NCBI GenBank assembly: GCA_003212535.1
Contig: QCPO01000014.1
Span: forward strand, 1 to 36,349
From: Prochlorococcus sp. AG-436-O11
Lineage (GTDB): Bacteria; Cyanobacteriota; Cyanobacteriia; PCC-6307; Cyanobiaceae
Direction of reading: 5' to 3'
DNA: 36,349 bases
Shown here in pieces: positions 7,912-18,565 of this stretch. The translations under genes were made by a program, and so were the position numbers. Position 1 is the stretch's first letter. Each line of letters starts with the position of its first letter. Below the pieces are notes generated by a model. It worked only from the letters and a program-made list of their open reading frames with translations, was not told the DNA's origin and searched no databases.

Positions 7912-9642
7912 TCATATTTTATTTATCAATTGCTTTTCACATAATTCTTTATAAATTCCTTTCTTTTTAATTAAATCTAGATGTCTTCCAATGTCAATTA
8001 TTTTTCCTTTATCAAATACTACAATTTTATCTGCTTCTTGAGTCGTAGCCAATCTATGAGCAATAACAATAACAGTTCTATTTTTCATCGCTCTTTTAAG
8101 ACCTTCTTGTACTTCAGTTTCTGATTCTGCATCTAATGCACTAGTTGCCTCATCTAAAAGAAGAACTGATGGGTTCCCTAAGATTGCTCTTGCAATTGCT
8201 ATCCTTTGGATTTGTCCTCCAGAAAAATTTGAGCTTCTTTCACTTATATTAGTCTCATATTTATTAGGCAGCTTTTTAATGAAGTTATGAGCATTTGCAA
8301 TTTTGGCTGATTCTATAACTTCCTCTTTGGTAAAGCTTCTTCCCATTCTTATCACGTCAATAATTTTTCCTGAAAATAAAAAAGGCTGTTGTTGTACTAA
8401 TGCAATTTTATTTCTGATATCTTTTGTATTTAATAATTCTAAATTTTTATCATCAATAAAAATTTCTCCATTACTTGGAGTTAAGAATTTTAAAATTAGA
8501 GCCATCATAGTACTTTTACCAGCTCCTGAAGCTCCAACGAAAGCGGTTACTTCTCCTTTTTTAATTCCTAAATTTATATTTTTAAGAACTTGATTATCTT
8601 TTTTATATGCAAAATCAACTTTCCTGAATTCTATTTTACCCTCAATATTGTTTATCCTTTTTAAATTTTTAATATCATCTTCTACAGGTTTTAAATTTAT
8701 GTTTTTCAATCTTTTTATCGATGCTTCTGCTTGTTTGTAGTCATTAAAATTTGTACTTACATGGCTTATTGGATCAATAAGCATTAATATTGCAGCAAAA
8801 AAACTACTAAATTCTTGACTCGTTAAAAGGCCTATATTAATTCTTGCGGCTCCCAAACCTAATATTGCTAATATTCCGAATGCCTCGACAAAGCCTACAA
8901 CTGGATGCTGAAAAGCAAGTAATTTTAGTGTTTTATATTTTGCTTTTTTATTAGCACTTAATCTTTTATTAAACCTTCTTTCTATCCAATTTTCGGCAGC
9001 AAAAGCTCTTATCGTAGACATTCCATTTATGGATTCTCCTATTAAACCTGCCAAGTCACTAGTTGATTCTTGACTTTTTTCTGATGCTAATAAAACTCTT
9101 CTTCCAAAACTATTAACGGAAAGAATAATTAATGGTGCTAATACAAAAGTAGATAATGTTAGCGACCAATCTAAATAAAACATATATATTATTACAGCTA
9201 ATAATTGTAAGGTACATGGAAGAGTATCCTGAACTGTTTTATAAATTACTTCGCTTACTCTATCAGCATCTTCTGTCAGTCTATATGTAATATCCCCAGC
9301 TGAAATCTTTTCAACAGAATTCATTTTTATTTTTTGAATTTTGCTAAATAAATTTCTTCTCATTACTTCACTTATTTCTAGTGAAGGTTTTGCTATAAAA
9401 ACATCTTGCCCAAATTGAGCAATTTTCTGAATTAAAAATACTATTAAAGAACTAACTATTATTCTAGAAACTTTTGAAAGATCACCAGAGCCTATTGCGG
9501 GGATTAAGTTTCCAGCCAAATATGCTAACAAAGGCCAACAAGCTACATAAATAAGCATGCATATAAAACCCTTTATAAACCTATTTGTATAGGGTCTGAC
9601 TGGAGGTATTAATCGCAAGATATTATATATTTTAATATTCAT
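7912..9642 (-). CDS. ABC exporter, MsbA/multidrug type
   Basis: A 576-residue half-transporter with the membrane domain fused to an ATPase, which would act as a homodimer in the cytoplasmic membrane. About six hydrophobic segments lie in residues 25-300, and the ESINGMSTIRAFAAE coupling region (203-217) is typical of exporters. The nucleotide-binding domain has Walker A GASGAGKST (370-378), the Q-loop, the signature SGGQ (474-477), Walker B VLLLDE (493-498) and the switch His (529). It belongs to the MsbA/LmrA-like group (ABCB type), often annotated as multidrug or lipid exporter. The substrate cannot be read from the sequence. Its start lies only 40 bp from the divergent S4 gene, so promoters must overlap. 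Confidence 0.9.
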   Translation of the reverse strand: MNIKIYNILRLIPPVRPYTNRFIKGFICMLIYVACWPLLAYLAGNLIPAIGSGDLSKVSRIIVSSLIVFLIQKIAQFGQDVFIAKPSLEISEVMRRNLFSKIQKIKMNSVEKISAGDITYRLTEDADRVSEVIYKTVQDTLPCTLQLLAVIIYMFYLDWSLTLSTFVLAPLIILSVNSFGRRVLLASEKSQESTSDLAGLIGESINGMSTIRAFAAENWIERRFNKRLSANKKAKYKTLKLLAFQHPVVGFVEAFGILAILGLGAARINIGLLTSQEFSSFFAAILMLIDPISHVSTNFNDYKQAEASIKRLKNINLKPVEDDIKNLKRINNIEGKIEFRKVDFAYKKDNQVLKNINLGIKKGEVTAFVGASGAGKSTMMALILKFLTPSNGEIFIDDKNLELLNTKDIRNKIALVQQQPFLFSGKIIDVIRMGRSFTKEEVIESAKIANAHNFIKKLPNKYETNISERSSNFSGGQIQRIAIARAILGNPSVLLLDEATSALDAESETEVQEGLKRAMKNRTVIVIAHRLATTQEADKIVVFDKGKIIDIGRHLDLIKKKGIYKELCEKQLINKI

Positions 9643-9682
9643 TTTACTTCATTAATATCAAAAGCTTTAGATTTATAAAACT

Positions 9683-9859
9683 ATGAAATTAGATCAATTC
9701 TTAAAATGGCAAAAATTAGTTTCTTCTGGTGGTGAGGCAAAATTTCATATTAAATCTGGTTCTGTTAAAGTTAATGGTGTAATTGAAACAAGAAGAGGAA
9801 GAAAATTAAATAGAGGAGATAAAGTTATGTTTCTAAACAATGAATTAATATTTGAATAA
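9683..9859 (+). CDS. Minimal S4-domain RNA-binding protein (YbcJ-like)
   Basis: A 58-residue protein consisting of an S4 RNA-binding fold. MKLDQFLKWQKLVSSGGEAK matches the first S4 helices, GSVKVNGVIETRRGRKL is the classic strand-loop (VxVNGxxExRRGRKL) and RGDKV closes the motif. It resembles E. coli YbcJ, a stand-alone S4 protein thought to bind structured RNA, and the S4 modules of pseudouridine synthases and Hsp15. It begins 40 bp from the divergent ABC exporter and ends 52 bp before tpiA, which has its own promoter-like box. Confidence in the fold is high; the RNA target is unknown. Confidence 0.85.
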   Translation: MKLDQFLKWQKLVSSGGEAKFHIKSGSVKVNGVIETRRGRKLNRGDKVMFLNNELIFE

Positions 9860-9887
9860 TTAGCTTATTCAGCTCAGGGTATATTAG

Positions 9888-9893
9888 TATAAT
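9888..9893 (+). promoter_or_regulatory. -10 box upstream of tpiA-folP
   Basis: A perfect TATAAT lies 18 bases before the tpiA TTG start codon, in the 52-bp gap after the S4 gene. A start around 9900 would give a leader of about 12 bases. The -35 region (TTATTC at 9865-9870) is poor, which is common in this AT-rich background. Confidence 0.4.
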
Positions 9894-9911
9894 TTTCTTG
9901 GACATTGAATT

Positions 9912-10637
9912 TTGAGAAAATCTGTAATCGCTGGTAATTGGAAAATGCACATGACATGTGCAGAATCAAAGATTTATTTGGAAGAATTTCTACCCTTGAT
10001 AAGAGATATTCCGAATGATCGTAAAATTGTTATTGCCCCTCCATTTACAGCTATTTCAACCTTTTCTAGTTATACAGATTTCGAGTATTTAAATATTTCT
10101 AGTCAAAATATTCATTGGGAGGATCAAGGTGCTTTTACTGCCGAAATATCACCTAAAATGCTCCTCGAACATGGAGTAAAATATGCAATTGTGGGACATA
10201 GTGAACCAAGGAAGTATTTTAGTGAGAGTGATGAACAAATTAATAAACGTGCAGTATTTGCCCAAGCGAGTGGGCTTACTCCTATTGTTTGTGTAGGCGA
10301 GTCCCTAGAACAAAGAGAAAGAGGTGAAGCTGATAGGGTTATTACTAGACAGGTTGAACAGGGCTTGGAAAACACAGATCCTTCTAATCTTATAGTTGCC
10401 TATGAACCTATTTGGGCCATTGGAACTGGTAAAACATGTGAAGCTAGAGATGCTAATAAGATATGTGCTTTGATAAGGAAATTAATAGGTTTTAATGATG
10501 TAATCATTCAGTATGGAGGATCTGTTAAACCAAGCAATATTGATGAAATTATGTCAATGAGTGATATTGATGGTGTATTAGTTGGAGGCTCCTCATTAGA
10601 ACCTAATAGTTTCGCAAGAATTGCAAATTACGAATAA
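9912..10637 (+). CDS. tpiA: Triosephosphate isomerase
   Basis: It interconverts dihydroxyacetone phosphate and glyceraldehyde 3-phosphate in glycolysis, gluconeogenesis and the Calvin cycle. The 241 residues form one TIM barrel. Catalytic and binding residues are visible: N9 and K11 in GNWKMH, electrophile H96 in VGHSEPR, base E165 in [10 protein letters not shown] (164-173) with the flexible loop 6, and the phosphate-binding [10 protein letters not shown] and GVLVGGSSL. The start codon is TTG; no ATG exists before the conserved [12 protein letters not shown], so the start is secure. The 3' end overlaps folP by 17 bp, so the two are translationally coupled. Confidence 0.97.
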   Translation: MRKSVIAGNWKMHMTCAESKIYLEEFLPLIRDIPNDRKIVIAPPFTAISTFSSYTDFEYLNISSQNIHWEDQGAFTAEISPKMLLEHGVKYAIVGHSEPRKYFSESDEQINKRAVFAQASGLTPIVCVGESLEQRERGEADRVITRQVEQGLENTDPSNLIVAYEPIWAIGTGKTCEARDANKICALIRKLIGFNDVIIQYGGSVKPSNIDEIMSMSDIDGVLVGGSSLEPNSFARIANYE

Positions 10638-11463
10638 AAGAAATCCATGGCCTAAGAATTGGGGCCGAAAAACCTCGATAATGGGAGTTATCAATTTAAC
10701 CCCGGATTCATTTAGTGATGGAGGAGTTTTAAATTCTACTAGTAAAGTTTTAAATCAAGTTAAATATTTTATATCTAATGGAGTTGACATAATTGATTTA
10801 GGAGCTCAAAGCACTAGGCCTGGAGCTGAAGAAATTGGATCAAGAAATGAAATAAAAAGATTAATACCATATTTGAAAATAATAAGAGCAGAATTTCCAG
10901 AGGTTTTAATTTCTATTGATACTTTTAATTCTGATGTTGCTAATGAAGCTCTTTTAAATGGTGCTAACTGGATAAATGATGTTACTGGAGGAAGAAGAGA
11001 TGAGGAAATATTGGATGTCGTCTCAAAATTTAATTGCCCATTCGTAATAACTCATAGTCGAGGTAATAGTAAAAATATGAATGAACTAAATCAATATAAA
11101 CATTTTTTAAGCGAAGTAATTTCCTCACTTGAGAGTTTGATAAATAATGCTTTAGAAAGAAAAATATCCAAAGAAAATATAATTTTAGATCCAGGAATTG
11201 GTTTTTCTAAAGATCTTGAACAAAATATGGAGGTTTTAAAAAACTTAGAATTATTTAAAAAGTTAAATTTCCCAATATTAATTGGAGCTTCTAGAAAAAG
11301 GTTTATAGGAGAGATTCTAAAGGAAATTAATCCAAAGGAAAGAGATATTGGTACCCTTGCTATTAGTTGTCTTTGCTCCCAGCTAAATATTGATATAGTT
11401 AGGGTCCATAATGTTAATATGAACTATCAGATATTAAAAGTTGCTGATAAGATTTACAGATAA
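10621..11463 (+). CDS. folP: Dihydropteroate synthase
   Basis: FolP condenses 4-aminobenzoate with hydroxymethyl-dihydropterin diphosphate to make dihydropteroate for folate synthesis; it is the sulfonamide target. The 280 residues contain the family signatures [16 protein letters not shown] (20-35), [15 protein letters not shown] (59-73), [15 protein letters not shown], the [11 protein letters not shown] loop and the C-terminal RVHNV motif. Translation appears to start at TTG 10621, inside the tpiA 3' end; the next Met is I-M-G at the conserved block, which would be too late. It is convergent with chlH, 11 bp apart. Confidence 0.95.
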   Translation: MQITNKRNPWPKNWGRKTSIMGVINLTPDSFSDGGVLNSTSKVLNQVKYFISNGVDIIDLGAQSTRPGAEEIGSRNEIKRLIPYLKIIRAEFPEVLISIDTFNSDVANEALLNGANWINDVTGGRRDEEILDVVSKFNCPFVITHSRGNSKNMNELNQYKHFLSEVISSLESLINNALERKISKENIILDPGIGFSKDLEQNMEVLKNLELFKKLNFPILIGASRKRFIGEILKEINPKERDIGTLAISCLCSQLNIDIVRVHNVNMNYQILKVADKIYR

Positions 11464-11474
11464 TAGAATTATAT

Positions 11475-14400
11475 TTATTCTTTTACACCTTCTATTTTAT
11501 CTTCTACCTCTTGGTATAGCTCTTTTAATTGTTCTATATTTTCATCTGAAGTTTCCCAATAGCCTCTCCCGTTAACTTCCAATAAGGTTCCAACTATCCT
11601 TCTAAAACTATTAGGGTTTAATTCCATAAGTCTTTTCCTCATTTCTTCGTCATTTATAAATGTTTCATTAGTTTCTTCATAGACAAAATTATCAACCTGA
11701 CCACTTGTTGCACTCCATCCGAGAGTGTAATTAAGTCTATTAGAAAGCTCTCTTACCCCTTCATAACCTGAATTGAGCATGCCTTCATACCACTTTGGAT
11801 TTAAAAGTTTTGTTCTAGAATCAAGTCTAATAGTTTCTCCCAGTGTCCTTACTTGTGCGTTAGAAGTTGTAGTGTCTGCTATGTAACTACTTGGTTCTTT
11901 CCCATCATCTCTTAAAGTTTTTATTAATTTGGTTGGGTCAGAATCAAAATAATGACTTACATCTGTTAGGGATATCTCCGAAGAGTCTAGGTTTTGGAAT
12001 GTGACATCAGCAGTTTTCATGACGGATTCAAATACATCTCTTTTTTGATTCATCTCACCGGGATTATCGGCATTAAAAGCATAGGTCTTCCTTGATAAAT
12101 ACATTTCTTGTAACTCGTTTTCTTCTTCCCATGTTGAATTCTCAACAGCTAAATTCACATTCGAACTATAACTACCACTTGCGTTAGAGAATACTCTGGC
12201 AGAAGCTTCTCTTATAGAGGTACCTTCTTTCTCAGCTTGTTCTAAAGAGTGTTTTCTTACAAAATTCGATTCTAAAGGTTCATCCGCTTCGGCTGCTAAT
12301 TTGACTGCTTGATCTATCAAGGCCATTTGATTAATAAATAAATCTCTAAAAACTCCAGAACAATTAACTACCACATCTATCCTAGGTCTTCCTAATTCTT
12401 CGAGAGGTATTAACTCCAATTTATTTATTCTTCCTACAGAATCTGGTTTTGGTTTTACGCCCACAAACCATAAAATTTGAGCTAAAGATTCTCCATAAGT
12501 TTTGATGTTATCAGTGCCCCATAAAACACAAGCTATTGTCTCAGGCCATGTTCCTTGTTCTTCTTTTTGTCTCTTAATTAATTTGTCTACCACAACCTTT
12601 GCTGCGGCTACAGCTGCTGTAGTTGGTATTGATTGCGGATCAAGCGCATGTATATTCTTGCCACTTGGTAATACACTAGGGTTCCTTATAGGATCGCCAC
12701 CCGGACCTGGTAAAACATAATTGCCATCTAATGCTTTAATAAGACTATCCATTTCTTGATCAGCACAAACCTGTTCTAGACAGTAAAGTAAATAATCAAA
12801 AAGTTTATTTAATTCCTTTTGATTTACCTCATTAAATCCATTTAATCTACATACTCTTAGCCATGGAGTGGGTAAAATCAAACCAAATACTTTTAGAAAA
12901 TCTAAAAGTTTTGAAAGTAAAGATTTCTCTAAATAAACTCTTCCATTAACGATTTTTAATGAATTAACCATTGCAAATATTGATTCTCTTGCTGTCTTTA
13001 TAATTTTTTCGTTTAGTTCAACATATTTAAGCTCACCTTTATTATTGCCATCATAAATTTTATCAATAGTAAGGTTTATTGACTCTGCTAATAAGCCGGG
13101 GAGTGATCTTAAACCTTCTTGTTCTCTTTCTAAAGAAGAAATATTTACAAGGGTTGCTACAGCTTCCTCTGCAGTTGGAGCTTCTCCAATAGTATGAAGA
13201 CCACATGGTAATAATCTACTTTCTATTTCCATTAGTTGTTTGTAGATATTACCTACGAATAGATCTCTTTCATCGATGCTAAGTTCTTCTACCTCTTTAT
13301 TAGGAAGCACAACATCTTTATCAAGATTACATTGTTTAGAAGTTTCAATAATTGCATTAACAATTTGAATTCCTCTGCTACCTTCCCTTAGTTGTTGATA
13401 AGAACCAACTAATTCACTTAATTCTTTAAGTCCTTTATAAAGACCAGCATTTTCGGCTGGAGGAGTAAGGTAACTTATCGTTGATGCATATCCCCTTCTT
13501 TTGGCAATCGTTGCTTCAGATGGATTATTTGCCGCGTAATAATATAAATTCGGTAATGATCCGATTAACGAATCTGGGTAGCATGTGTCACTCATACCCA
13601 TTTGCTTCCCAGGCATGAATTCAAGAGAACCGTGAGTTCCAAAATGAAGTACAGCATCAGCACCCCATATTTTTTCTACATATGTATAGTAAGCTGCAAA
13701 ACCATGATGAGGACTAGCACTCCTTGAATAAAGTAATCTCATGGGATCACCTTCATAACCAAATGTTGGTTGGACTCCTATAAATACATTTCCAAAATGT
13801 TTTCCGTATATAAGTAAGTTTTGACCATCACTATTTAGATTCCCAGGAGGTTTACCCCAATTCTCCTCTAGTCGCTGCGAATAGGGTGTATATTCCTCAT
13901 ATTCTTTAACTGACATTTTATGGGCAATATTTAATTCAGGAGATCCATCCATTGCCTCAGGATTATTTATGACTTTTTCCATTAATTCTTTCGAATTGTT
14001 AGGTAGCCCATCTATTTGATATCCTTTTGCTTTCATTTCCAATAGAACTCTATAAATAGAACCAAAGACATTAAGATATGCTGCTGTTCCTACGTTCCCT
14101 TTATCTGGAGGGAAACTAAATACAGTAATTGCTAATTTCTTTTCTTCTCTTTTTTTTACCCTAAGAGTAGACCACTTTATTGCTCTTCCTGCAATTACAT
14201 CAACTCGATCTTGCAGTGTATGAGCTTTGCCTGTGGCATCATCACGACCTGAAAGAATAATAGGTTCAATTGCTCCATCTAGTTCTGGTATCGCAATTTG
14301 CAAAGCAACTTGTACTGGATGTAATCCTAAATCACTATCTTCCCATTCTTGAGTTGTTTGAAAAACTAATGGTAGTGCTACCATATAAGGTCTGTTAAGC

Positions 14401-15485
14401 CTTTTTAAAGCATCAATAGCCTTTGGATGGTCTTGTCTGGCAGGTCCACCAACCAAAGCAAATCCCGTTAATGATACTACTCCATCAACAATAGGTTCCT
14501 CTTTATTGATGGAGTCATAATAGAACTCATTAACTGGCTTAGAAAAATCTAGTCCTCCACAGAATATTGGAAGTACTCTTGCTCCTCTATATTCTAATTC
14601 TTGAATAACAGCAACGTAATGTGCATCATCTCCTGTTACTATATGGCTTCTTTGAAGTACTAATCCTATTGTTGGAGTTTTTTCGTTTTTGGGTTTTATA
14701 TCTTTTCTATTGTTTTCCCAATTTTTATATTCCTCTAAACTTTCATACATGCATGGTGCTAAAGGATGCCAAATCCCAAGGTCTGGAAATGTTTCTGGAT
14801 CTTGTATTTTGAAGTCTTCTATTTGTTCCTTTATATCGTCAGATACTGCATATTTCTCTGAGATCATTAATAAAAAATTTTTCAGGTTTTCAGTAGTACC
14901 ACCTAACCAGTACTGAAAACTTAAAATAAATGTCCTTGCATCTTGAGCTTTTTCTACGGGAAGATATTTTAGTATTGATGGCAATGTATTTAGCAATTTC
15001 AACATTGAATCTTGGAAACTAGCTCCATCTGATTCTTTTTTCTTTTTTATTAGATCTCCAATAATACTTTTGGATTGACCTAGTTGGGCCATGCTAAATG
15101 AACCCAACTTATTCAATCTCATAACTTCAGGCATAGAAGGAAATATTATCGAAGCTTTAAGGTTTTCCTTGTGTGGAGTAACTGCATCTACTACCTTTTG
15201 AGCTAAATCTTCAATGAATATTAAAGAAGCAATAAAAATATCTGCATTAGCTATATCTTCTTTAAAATCATTAAAATTATTTTCATTTCTAAGTTCTTCA
15301 ATAAGGTAACCACTAAGGTCTATCCCTATTGGTCCATTCATTTGATTTATTGACCTTGCTGCTTCAGTTAGGGAATTTTGGTATTGTGGCTCAAGGACAA
15401 CATAAACTGCTTTTATTACAACTTTGTGTTTGTTATCCTCAACAGGAGATACTCTGCGGTTTGCTGAGCGGACCTGCGTAAACAT
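11475..15485 (-). CDS. chlH: Magnesium chelatase subunit H
   Basis: ChlH is the porphyrin-binding catalytic subunit of Mg-chelatase. With ChlI and ChlD it inserts Mg2+ into protoporphyrin IX, the first committed step toward chlorophyll. The 1336 residues match the usual ChlH/BchH length. Strong family blocks include [17 protein letters not shown] near the N-terminus, the central [20 protein letters not shown] stretch, [22 protein letters not shown] and [12 protein letters not shown] near the C-terminus. It is a soluble protein that acts at the thylakoid or envelope surface. It stands alone, convergent with folP and divergent from dapB across 102 bp. It is about 17 kb from acsF, another enzyme of the same pathway. 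Confidence 0.98.
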   Translation of the reverse strand: MFTQVRSANRRVSPVEDNKHKVVIKAVYVVLEPQYQNSLTEAARSINQMNGPIGIDLSGYLIEELRNENNFNDFKEDIANADIFIASLIFIEDLAQKVVDAVTPHKENLKASIIFPSMPEVMRLNKLGSFSMAQLGQSKSIIGDLIKKKKESDGASFQDSMLKLLNTLPSILKYLPVEKAQDARTFILSFQYWLGGTTENLKNFLLMISEKYAVSDDIKEQIEDFKIQDPETFPDLGIWHPLAPCMYESLEEYKNWENNRKDIKPKNEKTPTIGLVLQRSHIVTGDDAHYVAVIQELEYRGARVLPIFCGGLDFSKPVNEFYYDSINKEEPIVDGVVSLTGFALVGGPARQDHPKAIDALKRLNRPYMVALPLVFQTTQEWEDSDLGLHPVQVALQIAIPELDGAIEPIILSGRDDATGKAHTLQDRVDVIAGRAIKWSTLRVKKREEKKLAITVFSFPPDKGNVGTAAYLNVFGSIYRVLLEMKAKGYQIDGLPNNSKELMEKVINNPEAMDGSPELNIAHKMSVKEYEEYTPYSQRLEENWGKPPGNLNSDGQNLLIYGKHFGNVFIGVQPTFGYEGDPMRLLYSRSASPHHGFAAYYTYVEKIWGADAVLHFGTHGSLEFMPGKQMGMSDTCYPDSLIGSLPNLYYYAANNPSEATIAKRRGYASTISYLTPPAENAGLYKGLKELSELVGSYQQLREGSRGIQIVNAIIETSKQCNLDKDVVLPNKEVEELSIDERDLFVGNIYKQLMEIESRLLPCGLHTIGEAPTAEEAVATLVNISSLEREQEGLRSLPGLLAESINLTIDKIYDGNNKGELKYVELNEKIIKTARESIFAMVNSLKIVNGRVYLEKSLLSKLLDFLKVFGLILPTPWLRVCRLNGFNEVNQKELNKLFDYLLYCLEQVCADQEMDSLIKALDGNYVLPGPGGDPIRNPSVLPSGKNIHALDPQSIPTTAAVAAAKVVVDKLIKRQKEEQGTWPETIACVLWGTDNIKTYGESLAQILWFVGVKPKPDSVGRINKLELIPLEELGRPRIDVVVNCSGVFRDLFINQMALIDQAVKLAAEADEPLESNFVRKHSLEQAEKEGTSIREASARVFSNASGSYSSNVNLAVENSTWEEENELQEMYLSRKTYAFNADNPGEMNQKRDVFESVMKTADVTFQNLDSSEISLTDVSHYFDSDPTKLIKTLRDDGKEPSSYIADTTTSNAQVRTLGETIRLDSRTKLLNPKWYEGMLNSGYEGVRELSNRLNYTLGWSATSGQVDNFVYEETNETFINDEEMRKRLMELNPNSFRRIVGTLLEVNGRGYWETSDENIEQLKELYQEVEDKIEGVKE

Positions 15486-15587
15486 TGATTTTTTAAGTAT
15501 TTCTTACCACCCTACGGCTGAAATGACGTTATTGTGACCTTTATACATAGCGTGTAACAACCTTTTTTAAAAAAAATTTTTAATAAA

Positions 15588-16436
15588 ATGAATAAAAATT
15601 CGGAAAAAACAATACCAGTACTTGTTTCTGGAGCTTTGGGTAGAATGGGAAGTGAAGTCGTAAACTCTGTATTAAATTCACAAAATTGTAATCTTGTTGC
15701 AGCAATTGACATAACTGAGAATAATAATGGAACAAATATTTCAGAAATATTAAAAGTAAAACAATGTGATGTTTTTGTTTCAAATGATTTTGAAGGAACT
15801 TTATGCTCAATTAGTCAAGAATATAGAAATGAAAATATTAAACCAGTTTTAGTAGATTTTACTCATCCTGATTCTGTTTTTGATAATACTAGATCTGCAA
15901 TCGCATATGGCATCTCTCCTGTCGTTGGAACTACAGGCCTCACTCCTTCCCAAATAAATGATTTATCCATCTTTGCTCAGAAATCATCTGTTGGTTGTGC
16001 GATAATTCCAAATTTTTCAGTAGGCATGGTTCTACTTCAACAGGCTGCATCTGTTGCGGCAAAATTTTATGACAATATTGAATTGATAGAGATGCACCAT
16101 AATCAAAAAGCAGATTCTCCTAGTGGTACTTGTATAAAAACTGCTGAAATGATTGAAGAATATCCAAAGAAATATAATGAAAGTTTGGTTAAAGAATCAG
16201 AATCTTTGAAAGGTGTTCGAGGAGGTGTTAGAGATTCAGGTCTAAATATACATTCAGTGAGATTACCAGGTCTATTAGCTCATCAAGTAGTAATCATGGG
16301 TTCTCCAGGTGAAACTTATACTATTAAGCATGACACTATAGATAGAAAAGCATATATGCCAGGAGTTTTACAAGCAATACAAAAAATAGGTAATTACGAG
16401 TCATTAGTTTACGGACTTGAAAAATTGATTTTTTAA
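15588..16436 (+). CDS. dapB: 4-Hydroxy-tetrahydrodipicolinate reductase
   Basis: DapB reduces (hydroxy-)tetrahydrodipicolinate with NAD(P)H in the lysine/diaminopimelate pathway. The 282 residues begin with the nucleotide-binding motif [12 protein letters not shown] (13-24). [11 protein letters not shown] (112-122) follows and the catalytic/substrate signature is [13 protein letters not shown] (169-181), in which His170 or His171 and Lys174 are the expected acid/base residues. [20 protein letters not shown] is the C-terminal tetramerisation part. It is divergent from chlH. The next ORF starts two bases after its stop, so the two form an operon. Confidence 0.96.
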   Translation: MNKNSEKTIPVLVSGALGRMGSEVVNSVLNSQNCNLVAAIDITENNNGTNISEILKVKQCDVFVSNDFEGTLCSISQEYRNENIKPVLVDFTHPDSVFDNTRSAIAYGISPVVGTTGLTPSQINDLSIFAQKSSVGCAIIPNFSVGMVLLQQAASVAAKFYDNIELIEMHHNQKADSPSGTCIKTAEMIEEYPKKYNESLVKESESLKGVRGGVRDSGLNIHSVRLPGLLAHQVVIMGSPGETYTIKHDTIDRKAYMPGVLQAIQKIGNYESLVYGLEKLIF

Positions 16437-16437
16437 A

Positions 16438-17082
16438 ATGCTTATTCCAATAAAATTAAATCAAATTTCGAAACTAATCCCAGCCGTTGGAACTGGTGGA
16501 CAATTTAAATATGCTTTAGGAGATCCAAATAAAGTTCTTCAAAGATTAATTATTTCTTCTATTGGAGGAATAATTAATTTCTTGATAAGTATTAGTCAAA
16601 CTGGAAATCAGACTTATAATTTATGGTTAATACTATGCGTTGTTTTTTTTCTTTATATTTTATGGGGACCAATTCTTGAATCAAGCAGAAAAAATTTGCA
16701 ATTCAGAAAATATAAATTTTCTTCTATTTTTGATGGTTACGTATCAGATATTTACAAAACTGAAAAGATTGAAAGTTCACGAGAACAGTCTAATAATCAA
16801 GGTAGATTAGAGGTGATTAAGAAAAAGAGAACTTGGCTTGTTATTGAATTAGAAGATGAAGATGGTTATTTAGATAAGTTAAGTTTCCCAATGGAAAATA
16901 AACATAGTCAAATTAGAGTCGGTTCTAACATTAGATGTTTAGTTACATCAAATAATCGTAATTTTGATAGGGATATTCATTTAACTGATGCGTGGTTACC
17001 TGAGATTAATTTGTGGGTTGGTGAGTACCCTTACTTGTTAAGGCCAGCATTTGAAGAAATTTGCTATATTTATCTTAAATAG
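16438..17082 (+). CDS. Conserved cyanobacterial/plastid membrane protein
   Basis: A 214-residue protein. The N-terminal block (PAVGTGGQFKYALGDPNKVL, residues 15-34) is strongly conserved in cyanobacteria and chloroplast-targeted plant proteins often labelled 'phosphate ABC transporter permease', a label without good support. Two hydrophobic segments follow at about 37-52 and 61-79, and then a cytosolic or lumenal beta-rich domain with an aromatic, acidic C-terminal signature (LTDAWLPEINLWVGEYPYLLRPAFEE, about 182-207). It has no Walker motif and no signal peptide. It starts two bases after dapB and is followed within 24 bp by a UbiH-like gene, so it probably belongs to the same transcript. 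I would name no specific function. Confidence 0.7.
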   Translation: MLIPIKLNQISKLIPAVGTGGQFKYALGDPNKVLQRLIISSIGGIINFLISISQTGNQTYNLWLILCVVFFLYILWGPILESSRKNLQFRKYKFSSIFDGYVSDIYKTEKIESSREQSNNQGRLEVIKKKRTWLVIELEDEDGYLDKLSFPMENKHSQIRVGSNIRCLVTSNNRNFDRDIHLTDAWLPEINLWVGEYPYLLRPAFEEICYIYLK

Positions 17083-17105
17083 ATTGAAGAAAAAATATTT
17101 TTATA

Positions 17106-18260
17106 ATGAGCAATAGGCTTAATTTTAATATTGTTGGCTCAGGACCTACTGGTATACTTCTGTCCATTGCCCTATCCAAATTAGATTTAAATATCTATTT
17201 AACTGATTTTTTAACTAGAGAACAGCTTATTTATCAAGACAAGACATATGCAATTACTCATTCAACGAGAAAAATTCTTGATAAATTTAGAATCTGGAAT
17301 AAGTTAAAACCATATTTATATGGTTTTGATAAACTTTCTATATCAGATAGTGTTACTTCATCTTTCACAACTTTAAATGTTTCTGACTTAGATAAGGATA
17401 TAAGTGCTGAAAACAATATTGGTTGGGTTGTTAAACATTCTGATCTAATGAATGTATTTTTTCTTGAACTTGATAATCACAGCAATATTTTTTTTAATAC
17501 ACCTCAGAATATATCAACAGAGAAATTTATATTCGATTATAAATTTATTTCAACTGGAGCTAATCCTATTAATAAAAAATCTTTCAAATTTCTTTATTTT
17601 AGAAAAAGCTATAATCAGTCTTGTTTAACATTTAAGGTTCTGTTAAGAGGTAATTTAGAGAGGTGTGCCTATGAAATTTTCAGAGAAGAAGGCCCTTTAG
17701 CTTTATTACCTTTAAATAAAAATTTATACCAAATTATTTGGACATCGAGTACCTCTAAATCTATTGATAGGTTGAATACTGATAAAAGTTTTCTAATGGA
17801 TAATTTATCAACAATATTGCCAGATTATTTTAAATTGGATGAAATGATTGGAGAAGTTAATGTATTCCCTGTCTCACTATCTTTAAACCTATCGATTTTT
17901 AATTCCAAAAGATTTGTATTTGTAGGTGATTCATTTCATTCATTTCATCCTGTAGGAGGTCAAGGTTTAAATACTTGTTGGCGAGACGTAAATAATATTT
18001 TTGATATGTTAAATGAAAAGTCATTTATCAGTACTGATAAATTAAAATTTTTTAAATTTAAATATTATTTGAATAGATTTATAGATATTCTTTTTACATT
18101 AGTTATTACTGACTCTTTAATTACATTTTTTGCAAATAGGAATTATCTTTTAATTCCTCTTAGAAAAATATCATTTATACTTTTAAATAAAAAATCTTTT
18201 ATTAGACAAATAGTATTAAATCAAATGACAAAGTCTATTATTTATAAAACTATTAAATGA
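17106..18260 (+). CDS. UbiH/Coq6-type FAD-dependent hydroxylase
   Basis: A 384-residue flavin monooxygenase of the UbiH/UbiF/VisC/COQ6 group, which hydroxylates prenylated aromatic rings in quinone synthesis. The dinucleotide motif GSGPTG is at 11-16. The second FAD motif, GDSFHSFHPVGGQGLN (274-289), matches the family GDAAHxxxPxxGQGxN. The intermediate DG motif region is degenerate, and the sequence is more divergent than typical UbiH. Cyanobacteria use plastoquinone, and a homolog exists in Synechocystis, but the substrate is unproven. It follows a membrane protein gene and its stop overlaps the DUF2949 start (ATGA), so translation is coupled. Confidence 0.8.
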   Translation: MSNRLNFNIVGSGPTGILLSIALSKLDLNIYLTDFLTREQLIYQDKTYAITHSTRKILDKFRIWNKLKPYLYGFDKLSISDSVTSSFTTLNVSDLDKDISAENNIGWVVKHSDLMNVFFLELDNHSNIFFNTPQNISTEKFIFDYKFISTGANPINKKSFKFLYFRKSYNQSCLTFKVLLRGNLERCAYEIFREEGPLALLPLNKNLYQIIWTSSTSKSIDRLNTDKSFLMDNLSTILPDYFKLDEMIGEVNVFPVSLSLNLSIFNSKRFVFVGDSFHSFHPVGGQGLNTCWRDVNNIFDMLNEKSFISTDKLKFFKFKYYLNRFIDILFTLVITDSLITFFANRNYLLIPLRKISFILLNKKSFIRQIVLNQMTKSIIYKTIK

Positions 18261-18463
18261 CAGCTATTAATTATAATTTATCTAAAAAGATGATATTTTT
18301 TCTTTTAGATGAAATTGGTTTAGATCATTCATCAATTGAGCTTGGAGTTAAATTATCAATAAGAAATAATACACCTCTCCCAATTTTATTATGGAGTTAT
18401 GGAATGTTGACTATTGAAGAACTTGATAAGTTATATACATTTTTATTTCAAAACATAGAATAA
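18257..18463 (+). CDS. DUF2949 family protein
   Basis: A 68-residue protein with the DUF2949 pattern: an N-terminal helix (KKMIFFLLDEIGLDHSSIE), a small basic-polar linker and the conserved TPLPILLWSYGMLTIEELDKLYTFL (residues 39-63). The family is small, cytosolic and cyanobacterial, of unknown role. Its ATG overlaps the stop of the UbiH-like gene by four bases. The tight linkage suggests a shared transcript with that hydroxylase, but not necessarily a shared function. Confidence 0.8.
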   Translation: MTAINYNLSKKMIFFLLDEIGLDHSSIELGVKLSIRNNTPLPILLWSYGMLTIEELDKLYTFLFQNIE

Positions 18464-18472
18464 TGATTCTGT

Positions 18473-18478
18473 TATAAT
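18473..18478 (+). promoter_or_regulatory. Perfect -10 TATAAT before DUF3038 gene
   Basis: TATAAT lies ten bases after the DUF2949 stop. It predicts a transcript start near 18485, so the DUF3038-DUF4335 pair can be expressed independently. No good -35 is visible. It also bounds the possible start of the DUF3038 protein to positions after 18485. Confidence 0.4.
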
Positions 18479-18565
18479 TTAATTATCAACAAAAGAATTG
18501 CTATTACTGTTTTATCCAAAGGAAATCGCATATCAAGAGAATCTATACAGAGACTTGATTTACTA

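Noticed and set aside
12502..12720. ORF on the plus strand within chlH, and other antisense ORFs in carB, mfd, tldD and zam
   Set aside because: They are shadows of well-supported genes on the other strand, with no conserved features.
15486..15587. Specific regulatory site between chlH and dapB
   Set aside because: The 102-bp divergent gap must hold promoters, but no pair of boxes with good spacing or clear dyad stood out.
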